Part shown: piece by piece, positions 17,176 through 25,063 of the stretch
How positions within the stretch are numbered: position 1 is the first letter of the stretch
Layout: the number at the start of each line of letters is the position of its first letter
Assembly (NCBI GenBank): GCA_949282305.1
Contig: CASDPB010000126.1
Span: forward strand, 1-64,000
Direction of reading: 5' to 3'
DNA from: an uncultured Lentisphaeria bacterium
GTDB lineage: Bacteria > Verrucomicrobiota > Lentisphaeria > Victivallales > UBA1829
DNA: 64,000 bases
The notes under the pieces: generated by a model
Database searches by the model: none
What the model was told of the DNA's origin: nothing
The model's input: the letters and a program-made list of their open reading frames with translations, nothing else
Program-made: the position numbers and the translations under genes

Positions 17176-19008
17176 TCAATGAAGTTTTCCCGGACCATAG
17201 CGTCCGCCTCCGCTGCCGCTGCCCCAGTCGTCGCAATGATCCTCGTTTGTGGTATCCGTCACATGACCGATCACATTGCCGAAGGCATCGTAGACGTCAT
17301 GTCCCGTTGCTTCAGCATTGAGCCATGCGCGTCCCCGCAGACGCCAGGAGAGATCGTCCAGTTTTTTAATCAGATTGTGATATTTCCGGCACATTGCAAA
17401 ATCCGCGGGATCCAGAATCCCCTGCACATCATCAATATCGTTTACGGTACCGAGTGCCGGTAGATACTTTGTGATGTAGATGATCCATGCCCGGTCGTCC
17501 ATGGGCATTCCGTAGACAGGTTCCAGAGAAACGGGGATCAGGGTGACTTTGTCGAAAACGGGCAGAACCATGCCTGCGATGAACGGGTAACGGATCGCCC
17601 CCTCTTCCGTTTTCAGATAACCGAGCGGTTTTGCCGTGGCGTCGAATGTGATATAATAGGAATCGTCGTCGAAATAATCCAGCGCCTGTTCCGTTCTGGC
17701 GCCGTACTGATTGATCTTTTGCCCCATGCCGCTCTGATTGCCGCCGAAACGGAAGGGGTGATCTTCCGCAAACTTTCTTTTGAACTGGAACTGTTTCAGA
17801 ATGGTTTCATCGGGAACCCGGATTGAAAAATAGGAAAGTGCGCCGGAACGGTAATCCACTCCTTCCTGAAAGGGACCGCGCAGATAGTTTTCCCATCCGC
17901 TTTTGTCAACTCCGTATTCGGAATAGGAACACCAGTCGTTGTCGAACGTCGCCCACGAAATTTCCGGCAGAGGATTGTCTTTTCCGTCGGTGTCGTTGGG
18001 ATCGTCCTTGTCGTAGGCATCATATACGGTGCCCAGTTTCTTCAGCTTCTCCTCCCGTCCGGGAAGCCGCCTGATGACTTCATCCAGCATCCCTTTCTCA
18101 TCCGCCCGGTTATAGACGTCTTCCCCCCGGTATGCTGTGATGTGAACCGGAAGGATTTCCGAGCCCTCCAGGGACTTCGTGCTCCGTTCCAGTCTGATGT
18201 TGCCCCACCATTTTTCCTGGTAATAAATCCCGTCGTCATTCGGGAGCAGGGCGCGGAGCGTGCACCAGTCTTCCGCCGCAATTGCTTCCATGACCGTCCG
18301 GTTCTGCAAATAATTCACCACTGTGACCGGCGGCTTTTCGGATTTGTCCGCAATCAGTTTCGGCATGCCGAGGTAATCGACGTTGGTTCCGACCGCCACC
18401 CCCTTGGATTCTCCGCTGGAACCGCCGAGGATTTCCGCGACCATGTCCGCGTATGGTTCCCGCCACCGGAATCCGTAATATTCCTGACTGACGATGTCCG
18501 GATTGCCGTAATATTCTTCACTGCTGATGTCGTTGAGCATTTCATTGAGGAATATATTGCAGCTCTCATTGTAGGTCAGCCCGTTGTTTTTTGCCGCCTG
18601 CTGTGCCGCGCCGAATCCGATCAAGGGACCGACGAAAGCCACGCGGATCTGCATCTGGGTCAAAATATCCGCGGAGGTTCTGAGCAGTTCCCGGTCATTT
18701 TCGCTGCCGTCCAAAAAACTGCCGGGATCGCCTCCTATCTGGTAGGCGGGATCGGTAATCAGCACGGTGCATGCTTTGACCAGATTCATTTCCCCGATCA
18801 GGTTCAAGGTGTTCTGCTGCCATTTTGCGCCGGTCAGAGCGGCGGAGTCAATTGCGGACATGACCTTCACCTTGCCGCGGATCACCCGCTGGACATCGAA
18901 AAGAACCAGAATCCCGACAAGGATAATGACCATTGCCATGGCTCCGAGGATCAGGGTCTGTCCCCGTTCCCGCCGGAACCGGGGGCGGAGATGGCGGAGT
19001 TCTTTCAT
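17176..19008 (-). CDS. TadG-like pilus-assembly protein, N-terminally anchored
   Basis: This 610-residue protein has one N-terminal membrane helix behind a basic stretch: RGQTLILGAMAMVIILVGIL, then RVIRGKVKVMSAIDSAALTGA. This is the TadE/TadG-like anchor in which a Tad-type (Flp) secretion system displays a large outer domain. The remaining 560 residues are unrecognised and rich in Tyr, Asp and Gly. They contain no obvious von Willebrand MIDAS motif. Its ATG overlaps the TGA of the TadE-like gene (TGATG), so the two are translationally coupled. Confidence 0.7.
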   Translation of the reverse strand: MKELRHLRPRFRRERGQTLILGAMAMVIILVGILVLFDVQRVIRGKVKVMSAIDSAALTGAKWQQNTLNLIGEMNLVKACTVLITDPAYQIGGDPGSFLDGSENDRELLRTSADILTQMQIRVAFVGPLIGFGAAQQAAKNNGLTYNESCNIFLNEMLNDISSEEYYGNPDIVSQEYYGFRWREPYADMVAEILGGSSGESKGVAVGTNVDYLGMPKLIADKSEKPPVTVVNYLQNRTVMEAIAAEDWCTLRALLPNDDGIYYQEKWWGNIRLERSTKSLEGSEILPVHITAYRGEDVYNRADEKGMLDEVIRRLPGREEKLKKLGTVYDAYDKDDPNDTDGKDNPLPEISWATFDNDWCSYSEYGVDKSGWENYLRGPFQEGVDYRSGALSYFSIRVPDETILKQFQFKRKFAEDHPFRFGGNQSGMGQKINQYGARTEQALDYFDDDSYYITFDATAKPLGYLKTEEGAIRYPFIAGMVLPVFDKVTLIPVSLEPVYGMPMDDRAWIIYITKYLPALGTVNDIDDVQGILDPADFAMCRKYHNLIKKLDDLSWRLRGRAWLNAEATGHDVYDAFGNVIGHVTDTTNEDHCDDWGSGSGGGRYGPGKLH

Positions 19009-19598
19009 CAGTTGCCTCCGCTGCTGTTGTTTTCGATGTAGTTCGCGCTGTAATCGGTCAGGGTCGCTTTGCCTTCCAGGTCGATTCCATTTCCCTGTCC
19101 GAAGAAGAGATGCTTCAGATAGGTGTCGGGGAATGCGTAATCAGTGAACTTTGTATAAAGATCAGTCATGTCCATGCTGACCGCCGCCGTATAAGTAAGC
19201 GTGGTGTTGACCGTCCGTTCTGCATCGCTGGCGTTCCCGTACCAGAACTCATATTCAAGCCACCGGTTGCCGCCGACATAGCTGTTGATGTAAGAGCGTT
19301 CCCGTGTCAGTCTGTCTGCCGTGGAGTTTTCATCCAGGGCAGGGGAAACGATGTCCCCCGAAGCGGGAAGAGCATTGACACGGACTTCGCGTCCGATGAG
19401 ATAGTCGCGGAAACCGACGGCATGGGAACGTGCTCCGCGGATCGCCGCATAGTCAATGAAATACTGCCCTATGATAAAATAAAAAACCTGAAGCAGTCCA
19501 AACAGTACAAGAAAAATCACAAACATGGAAAGCAGCGATTCCACAATCGCCGCCCCATGCTCCCGTTTTCTGTTTTTACGGTATGAGAAAATTTTCAT
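19008..19598 (-). CDS. TadE-like minor pilin / pseudopilin
   Basis: This 196-residue protein has the TadE-type N-terminus EHGAAIVESLLSMFVIFLVL, with the conserved Glu of prepilin-like substrates, and IDYAAIRGAR after the helix. A periplasmic domain of about 150 residues follows. TadE-family proteins are processed by TadV-type peptidases and prime Flp pili. It is upstream of, and overlaps by stop/start, the TadG-like gene. No TadA, TadB, TadC or RcpA gene is in the window, so the machinery must lie elsewhere if it exists. Confidence 0.75.
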   Translation of the reverse strand: MKIFSYRKNRKREHGAAIVESLLSMFVIFLVLFGLLQVFYFIIGQYFIDYAAIRGARSHAVGFRDYLIGREVRVNALPASGDIVSPALDENSTADRLTRERSYINSYVGGNRWLEYEFWYGNASDAERTVNTTLTYTAAVSMDMTDLYTKFTDYAFPDTYLKHLFFGQGNGIDLEGKATLTDYSANYIENNSSGGN

Positions 19599-19721
19599 GC
19601 TGTATGCCCCGTCCGGTTTCAGGACAGAAGAAGTTCACGGAAAGTCCCTCCCGTTCCGGGAAACGGGATGAAGAAAACCGCGGCTTAAGCAGCTCCGTAA
19701 GGAAAATCTGAATGCGGAGGA

Positions 19722-19964
19722 TTATTCTCCGCTGATGTCGATGCCGTCCTTGTCCATGTTCTTCAGGATGTCCGCGGACTTGTTGTTGTCCACTTCCGCA
19801 GCTGCATTGGTATCGCCGAAAGTGGAGGCCACACCCGCGATGATCGTCCTGATACGGTCGCTGAAGAGCCCCATGACAGTAAGAGCCGCAACTGCGACGA
19901 TGACGATGATAATGATGTACTCGACAATCGCCTGTCCTTTTCTTCTGTTTCTTCTGAGTTTCAT
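19722..19964 (-). CDS. Flp-type (type IVb) pilin
   Basis: This 80-residue protein has a short basic leader and then GQAIVEYIIIIVIVAVAALTV, the Flp signature (G, then E-Y five to six residues on) with a hydrophobic helix. The small C-terminal part is acidic. Cleavage is expected after the Gly. The start has AAGGAG 8-13 bases upstream. It is the second of four consecutive pilus-related genes on the minus strand. It would be the main pilus subunit. Confidence 0.85.
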   Translation of the reverse strand: MKLRRNRRKGQAIVEYIIIIVIVAVAALTVMGLFSDRIRTIIAGVASTFGDTNAAAEVDNNKSADILKNMDKDGIDISGE

Positions 19965-19986
19965 TGTTCCTGCTCCTTGCTTACTG

Positions 19987-20208
19987 TTAAAGAGTCCCTG
20001 AGATTATTTGTTCCATCTGTGACCTGTCCGGAGGATTCGGCTCCCACGAGACAAGCCCGATCAATCTTGCTCCATACTGGGAAAACGCCGCCAGCAGCGC
20101 ACAAAGCATTACAGTGAAGAGAACACAGATCACAAGCATTGCCGCATATTCAGTCAACACCTGCCCCGTCGTTCTTCGCCGTTTCTTTTTTCTGCCAGTC
20201 AGACACAT
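19987..20208 (-). CDS. Second Flp-like pilin
   Basis: This protein of about 73 residues has a very basic leader (GRKKKRRRTT) and GQVLTEYAAMLVICVLFTVML, the same G...E-Y prepilin pattern as the next gene. The C-terminus holds AAFSQYGARLIG and a proline-rich end. I give the start as ATG 20208. The strong AAGGAG at 20237-20242 is some 27 bases away and touches a GTG at 20233-20235, so the true start is uncertain. It is 22 bases upstream of the first Flp gene, which suggests a two-pilin transcript. Confidence 0.65.
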   Translation of the reverse strand: MCLTGRKKKRRRTTGQVLTEYAAMLVICVLFTVMLCALLAAFSQYGARLIGLVSWEPNPPDRSQMEQIISGTL

Positions 20209-20252
20209 ATTCCCGTAGCGCCGCCGAAGCGGCACTCCTTTTTTCCTGCTGT

Positions 20253-20636
20253 TCAGACCAGAGGCAGGACATTGCGTCCTTTGCGTCTGGCGATGATTTC
20301 GTTCTTTTCGTTTAAGACAATGATGTCCGGAAGATGTTCCTTTGCTTCCTCCGGCGTGAAACAGGCAAAGGACATGATTGTCACAATATCGCCCACATTT
20401 CCTTTATGCGCCGCCGCTCCGTTGAGTCGGAACACTCCGGAACCGCGCTCGCCGGGAATCGCATAGGTTTCGAGGCGTTCCCCGTTTGTCGCGTTGACGA
20501 CCAGAATTTTCTCATAAGGAAGCATATTGGCTTTTTCCAGATACGCAATGTCAATTTCAAGACTTCCTTCGTAGTCAAGATCACAGTGCGTCAGCCTTGC
20601 CCTGTGAATCTTGCTCTTGCACATTTCCAACAGCAT
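20253..20636 (-). CDS. panD: Aspartate 1-decarboxylase
   Basis: This 127-residue enzyme makes beta-alanine from aspartate for pantothenate and CoA. It has the family start CKSKIHRARLT, the self-cleavage site YEGS with Gly24-Ser25 (Ser becomes the pyruvoyl group), and VFRLNGAAAHKGNVGDIVTIMSF. The length is standard. It is first in a minus-strand series that continues into the pilins, but the link may only be positional. AGGAGAATTCTGAA precedes the ATG. Confidence 0.97.
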   Translation of the reverse strand: MLLEMCKSKIHRARLTHCDLDYEGSLEIDIAYLEKANMLPYEKILVVNATNGERLETYAIPGERGSGVFRLNGAAAHKGNVGDIVTIMSFACFTPEEAKEHLPDIIVLNEKNEIIARRKGRNVLPLV

Positions 20637-20671
20637 TTCAGAATTCTCCTAAAATTTCCCATGCAGTATAT

Positions 20672-20698
20672 ATTATACCGTTCCGGCATATTAAGCAA
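20672..20698 (-). promoter_or_regulatory. Promoter before panD
   Basis: On the minus strand TTGCTT (20698-20693) and a perfect TATAAT (20677-20672) are separated by 15 bases. Transcription would begin about 30 bases before the panD ATG. Confidence 0.5.
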
Positions 20699-20760
20699 AT
20701 GATTTTTCGCTGATTTATAAAATTTTGCATTTCCACAGTAATTTAGCACCGAATTTCATT

Positions 20761-20788
20761 TTGGCAATTCGGATTTCGCATATATATT
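20761..20788 (+). promoter_or_regulatory. Promoter before the EEP gene
   Basis: TTGGCA (20761-20766), a 16-base spacer and TATATT (20783-20788) lie about 29 bases before the start codon of the EEP gene. Confidence 0.45.
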
Positions 20789-20816
20789 ACGGATTGAAGA
20801 AAAAGAGAGTGGAATC

Positions 20817-21551
20817 ATGAGGTTTCTTGTCTATAATATCGCCTACGGCACCGGTGCGCCCGGCGGCATGGGGAAGAATATCCTGACGGCGCACCGTTAT
20901 CTCCGAACGCCGGAGAAACCGCTGGAGGACATCATCCGATTCATTTCCGATGCCGGGGCGGATGTCGTCGGACTGGTTGAAGTCGATACGGGTTCCTTCC
21001 GGACGGACTATGTCAATCAGGCGGACCGTGTCGCCATGGCTCTGAACCAGTATTACCACTGCGGTGTGAAATACGGTCTGGACTCTCTTTCCCGGCGGAT
21101 TCCGATTCTCCGCCGTCAGGCAAACGCTCTTCTCACGAAACAGAAGCTGACGCCCTATGCGTTTCATTATTTCCCGATCGGCTTCAAACGCCTTGTCATC
21201 GAAGTCGAACTGAACGGCATTCATATCTTTCTGGTTCATCTGGCACTGCTGAGGCGGGCGCGCAGAATTCAGCTCAGGCACCTGAGCCGCCTTGTTCCGC
21301 GCGGGAAACCCGTGATTATCGGCGGTGACTTCAATACTCTGGACGGTGACAATGAGCTGGACGCGTTCATGGAGGAGCTGTCGCTGAAAAATGCGAACCG
21401 CGGCAATGTGCCGACGTTTCCCTCATGGAACGCGGAGAAGCAGCTGGACTTCATTCTTTATTCCCCGGAAATACGGGCGCTTGATTTCCGCGTGGCGGAC
21501 GTCCGGTTTTCGGATCATCTGCCGGTCGTGTTCGATTTTGAACTGAAGTAA
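20817..21551 (+). CDS. Endonuclease/exonuclease/phosphatase-family hydrolase
   Basis: This 244-residue protein of the EEP superfamily has the fold motifs LVYNIAYG (metal-binding Asn), LVEVDTGS (Glu), FLVHLALL (His), GGDFNTLDG and SDHLPVVFDF (the terminal Asp-His). Family members cleave phosphodiester or phosphomonoester bonds in DNA, lipids or nucleotides, and the substrate here is unknown. The start has AGAGAGTGGAA upstream. Its last 37 bases overlap, tail to tail, the LPS-kinase-like gene, which suggests a functional or regulatory pairing. I favour a membrane-lipid or LPS-related substrate on context only. Confidence 0.85.
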   Translation: MRFLVYNIAYGTGAPGGMGKNILTAHRYLRTPEKPLEDIIRFISDAGADVVGLVEVDTGSFRTDYVNQADRVAMALNQYYHCGVKYGLDSLSRRIPILRRQANALLTKQKLTPYAFHYFPIGFKRLVIEVELNGIHIFLVHLALLRRARRIQLRHLSRLVPRGKPVIIGGDFNTLDGDNELDAFMEELSLKNANRGNVPTFPSWNAEKQLDFILYSPEIRALDFRVADVRFSDHLPVVFDFELK

Positions 21552-22549
21552 AGATCCGAACTGTCATCCGGATGAATCACCCGGAGGAGCGGCGGATTTT
21601 CCTGAAAATTCCGAAAAGAGTCCAGCCATATTTTCTCCGCTTCCGCCGCATTGGAATACGACCTGATTTCCCAGTCCGGGTCCACTTCAAACTTCTCCGG
21701 CGGCGTGAACCATCGCGTATGACGCCAGTAATAGCGGTCCGTTCCGCGTGTTTCGAGCGTCGTGAACTTTGCCCTGCCGCTGAGAATCCGCCGTTTTATT
21801 TTCGGCCAGCGGAGCTCCCGCTGTCTGCGGTAGGCGGCCCCCGCACGATCCATCAGTTCCAATGCGGCAAACTTGTTTTTTGCAAGCGACGAGGACAGAA
21901 GTCCCTCCATGATTTCATCGCTGGTCAGACAGTCCTGAAGCTCCATCCACGGCGAGCACATTTCAATTTTCCTGAATTCGGGGTAGAAAATGACTTCCCG
22001 GATACCCCACGGATCGACAAGACATGTCTTTTCCGCCTCCATGTCGAAAAGAAAGTTGGAGGTGTGGAAGTCGGGATGATAAAAACGGTTCTTGTACAAT
22101 GCACATGCCAGTTCCGCAACCCGGTTCAGAAAGACTCTGCGCTTCTGTGCGTCGAATCTTGCGGTCTGGAAGAAATACTGTCTGCCGGAAACCGCCTTCG
22201 GAAGTCCTTCGGACACGCAGAACCCGCCGCCGTTTTTCAATGTTGCCCAGGCGAGATAATGGATGATCGAAACGGACGCCTTCTGAAGCGCTTTGGCGAT
22301 CCGGTATTCTCCGGCTGCGTAAAAACGGATGATGTTGAACGGGAATTTCTGTCTTCCGAAGAGTTTCAGATAAAGCACCCTGCCGTTTTCGTCTGTCAGG
22401 CGGAAAACGGAACGTTTGGGATTCGCCTTGACTTTTTCCACTCTGACGTCCGATTGAATGAATTTCATCACTCCTGCGGCGTCTTCTCCGTTTACATCTG
22501 AAAATGCAACCAGTGCCCTGATGTCATTCAAGCTGTTGATCTCATCCAT
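21515..22549 (-). CDS. Lipopolysaccharide kinase (Kdo/WaaP)-like protein
   Basis: This 344-residue protein has the small kinase-like fold of the KdkA/WaaP/RfaP group. The ATP-side lysine is in VLYLKLFG, the catalytic loop is FYHPDFHTSNFLF (Asp and Asn) and the metal Asp is in CLVDPWG. These enzymes phosphorylate Kdo or core heptose on the inner side of the inner membrane, which supports a Gram-negative outer membrane. The start has GGAAGAGTGG upstream. It converges on the EEP gene and overlaps it by 37 bases. Confidence 0.8.
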   Translation of the reverse strand: MDEINSLNDIRALVAFSDVNGEDAAGVMKFIQSDVRVEKVKANPKRSVFRLTDENGRVLYLKLFGRQKFPFNIIRFYAAGEYRIAKALQKASVSIIHYLAWATLKNGGGFCVSEGLPKAVSGRQYFFQTARFDAQKRRVFLNRVAELACALYKNRFYHPDFHTSNFLFDMEAEKTCLVDPWGIREVIFYPEFRKIEMCSPWMELQDCLTSDEIMEGLLSSSLAKNKFAALELMDRAGAAYRRQRELRWPKIKRRILSGRAKFTTLETRGTDRYYWRHTRWFTPPEKFEVDPDWEIRSYSNAAEAEKIWLDSFRNFQENPPLLRVIHPDDSSDLYFSSKSNTTGR

Positions 22550-22672
22550 TTTTCCACTCTTCCATATCTGCTGAAATCCGCTGCATTAATGTAATCCGCG
22601 GGATTCTGTAAATCAAGTCATGAAACGACGGCTGCCCGTTATCCTGCGATATTTCCGGTTTCCGGGCATGAG

Positions 22673-25063
22673 TCAGCATTCCGGACGGACTGCGTCGTGA
22701 AGAACGTCAATGTTGATCGGCTTCAGCAGACAATGCTTTGCGCCGAGCGAAAGATAACGGCGGCGGAGTTCCTCCTCCAGATAGGATGCCAGAACGATGA
22801 CCATCGTTTCATGATGCCTGTCTTCCTTGAGTTTTTCCAGAATTTCTTCTCCGTTCATGTTGCCGGAATCAAGATCGAGAATCAGAATATCGAACTTTTG
22901 GTTTTTCAGAATCTCCGTGCATTCCAAAGCGGACGAGGCGAATTCAAGATGCGCTCCGGTATCGGAAAGAATCATGGAAATCAGTCTGCGGTTCAGGTCG
23001 TTTTCATCGACGACCAGCACCTTGGCTTCGGAGTGCCTGCGTTTTCCGTGATTCCCGTGCCCGGAACCCGGCAGGATGCCTGTCCGGATGTCCGTCAGAG
23101 GATTCCTGTCACGGGATTCCGCCGTGACCTCGTTCTGAATGTCGCTTTTTCTGAAGGAAAGACAGATCCGCGTATTGTTTCCTTTCGTTTCCGCAATGGA
23201 AGACTCCGCTCCCAGAAGTTCCGCATTCTCCTCCATAATCATCAGATTGAGGATTGAGGAAACTTCTCCCGGAGTGACGTTTTCCTTGCCGCCTTTGTTG
23301 TAACAGTCATAGGCCGCGGCAAGAGAGCGGAAGACTTTCTTTCCCGCCGCCTGCCGCGAATCTTCAATGCAGAACTGGAGCTGTTCTCCGTCACAGCCGC
23401 AGGTGATTGTGACCTTTCCGCCGGGGGGCAGCAGACGGATCAGGCTTGTTTCGGCAAGGCAGAGGGCATGAGTCAGCACCTGCGGGTCCGTAATGATGAC
23501 CGGCACGGCGGATGGCAGATAACGTCCTTCCAGAGTGATGGAGCGGTGAACGGCATACGGGGAATTATATTTCATGACGTTTTTCAGAAGAGATGCCGTA
23601 TCCGTCTCTTCAAACTGCGGAGTCCGCCGGGTCTGATCCAGTTTTGCCAGTTCAATCAGGGCGCTGACTGTGTCGTTCAGGTTTTCCGCACATTCATGGA
23701 TTGTCATTGCAATCGGCCTGAGTTCGGAAGGATAGGCGTCTTTCCGTTTCGCCATGTCTTTCAGGAGCAAGGCGGAAAAGCCTTTGATCGAGTTCAGCGG
23801 ATTCCGCAGTTCGATGGACAGCTTTGAGAGAAGCTCGGATTTCAGCGTGTTGGCGTCCTCGGCATCCCGCCTTGCCGCCGATTCCCGCTCATGACTCCGT
23901 TTTAATTTGGAAATCGTGCTGCTGAGACGGTCCCGCATGAAATTCAGGGATTTGCCCAGGATCACCAGTTCTTCCGCTCCCGACATTTTCAGGGGTTCAG
24001 ACGGAAACTCGTTTCGGGCAAGGGCATTGGCGAATCCGGTTGCACGCGCGATCGGGTCGGCAATGCTCCTGGCGGTAATTCTCATGACCGGAAGCAGCAG
24101 GAGCAGTCCCGCAAGCGCGACGCAGACTGCAATCAGAAAGGCTATTCTGAACCGGGAGTTGATGTAATCGAAAAAACTGGGAAGATTTTCTTCCATGTTG
24201 AAGAAGCAGATCAGCCGCACCTGGTCGGTTCCGTGTTCCGGAGTCAGGATATTTGCCGCCGCCGTTCCCAGAATGCAGCCGTCTTCCTGAGTGATGAGGC
24301 GGGTGCCTGCGCTGTCCGGAATGTTCCTGTCTGCCTTGACACAGAGGTCATGGAGGTCAATGGGGTGATGCGACCTGAGAAGTTCCGGCGATTTGCAGAG
24401 AATGTTTTTTCCGTCGAACAGCATGTAGCGCCGCTGGTCTGCCGGATCTTTTGCCAGAACCAGCGGGATGAAATGGTCATTGAGCCGGAGCATGATGGCG
24501 GAAAGAACCCCCTCGGCGATGTCTTTGTCCGAGCGATAGCAGAATACCAGCCAAAGAGAGGCGGGGACAAACTCGTTTTCCGGAGAATAGACCAGGGAAC
24601 GGCTTTCCTTCTTATCCTTCTGGGAAAGAATGAATTCAATCAGTGCCGGATGCGTTTTCTGAGAGATGGATGTGATTGTGTCCGGGCAGGAGTTCAGCAT
24701 GAGAAAACGCCCCGGCTCCTTTTCCTTGATCTTGCAGCGGACATACTGGTCTGCCAGAGGGGTTTCCCTGATGAAGGTCGTGGCGGCTTTCTTCTCCCGT
24801 TCCCGATGGATATGGATGTCCTTCAGAAAATTGTCAAGCTGGACAAACAGCAGGTTTGCCTGTTCGTCGATCAGTTTGGCTTCATAGGTGATTGCCGCTT
24901 TTGTCATGTCTTTCATGAGCCTCGAAGAATACGCGGACTCCTGAAGCCGGAATTTCGTGAGGAACTGATTCATGGCGATGAATGCAATGCAGAGTGCCGC
25001 CGCCGTGGAGAGCGTTGCCGTCACTCCGATGAAAAGAAGAAGTTTTGACTGTATCTTCATCAT
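22673..25063 (-). CDS. Hybrid sensor kinase with degenerate kinase core and intact receiver
   Basis: This 796-residue protein has a membrane helix at about 7-31, an outer sensor region (about 40-300), a second helix (304-326), a HAMP-like linker (327-385), a DHp region, an ATPase-like region and a receiver (680-796). In the H-box the phospho-accepting His is Ile416 (SIELRNPLN). The N-box Asn is not found (530-545) and the G-boxes are unrecognisable, although Asp567 remains. The receiver looks working: DE at 685-686, Asp729 and Lys780. It probably senses and is phosphorylated by another kinase rather than by itself. Its ATG overlaps the TGA of the Ser/Thr kinase gene, so the two are made together. 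Confidence 0.8.
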   Translation of the reverse strand: MMKIQSKLLLFIGVTATLSTAAALCIAFIAMNQFLTKFRLQESAYSSRLMKDMTKAAITYEAKLIDEQANLLFVQLDNFLKDIHIHREREKKAATTFIRETPLADQYVRCKIKEKEPGRFLMLNSCPDTITSISQKTHPALIEFILSQKDKKESRSLVYSPENEFVPASLWLVFCYRSDKDIAEGVLSAIMLRLNDHFIPLVLAKDPADQRRYMLFDGKNILCKSPELLRSHHPIDLHDLCVKADRNIPDSAGTRLITQEDGCILGTAAANILTPEHGTDQVRLICFFNMEENLPSFFDYINSRFRIAFLIAVCVALAGLLLLLPVMRITARSIADPIARATGFANALARNEFPSEPLKMSGAEELVILGKSLNFMRDRLSSTISKLKRSHERESAARRDAEDANTLKSELLSKLSIELRNPLNSIKGFSALLLKDMAKRKDAYPSELRPIAMTIHECAENLNDTVSALIELAKLDQTRRTPQFEETDTASLLKNVMKYNSPYAVHRSITLEGRYLPSAVPVIITDPQVLTHALCLAETSLIRLLPPGGKVTITCGCDGEQLQFCIEDSRQAAGKKVFRSLAAAYDCYNKGGKENVTPGEVSSILNLMIMEENAELLGAESSIAETKGNNTRICLSFRKSDIQNEVTAESRDRNPLTDIRTGILPGSGHGNHGKRRHSEAKVLVVDENDLNRRLISMILSDTGAHLEFASSALECTEILKNQKFDILILDLDSGNMNGEEILEKLKEDRHHETMVIVLASYLEEELRRRYLSLGAKHCLLKPINIDVLHDAVRPEC

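Noticed and set aside
19650-19672. Small CCCGTT/AACGGG stem between the pilin and TadE-like genes
   Set aside because: The stem has six pairs and no T-run, so a terminator or attenuator cannot be supported.
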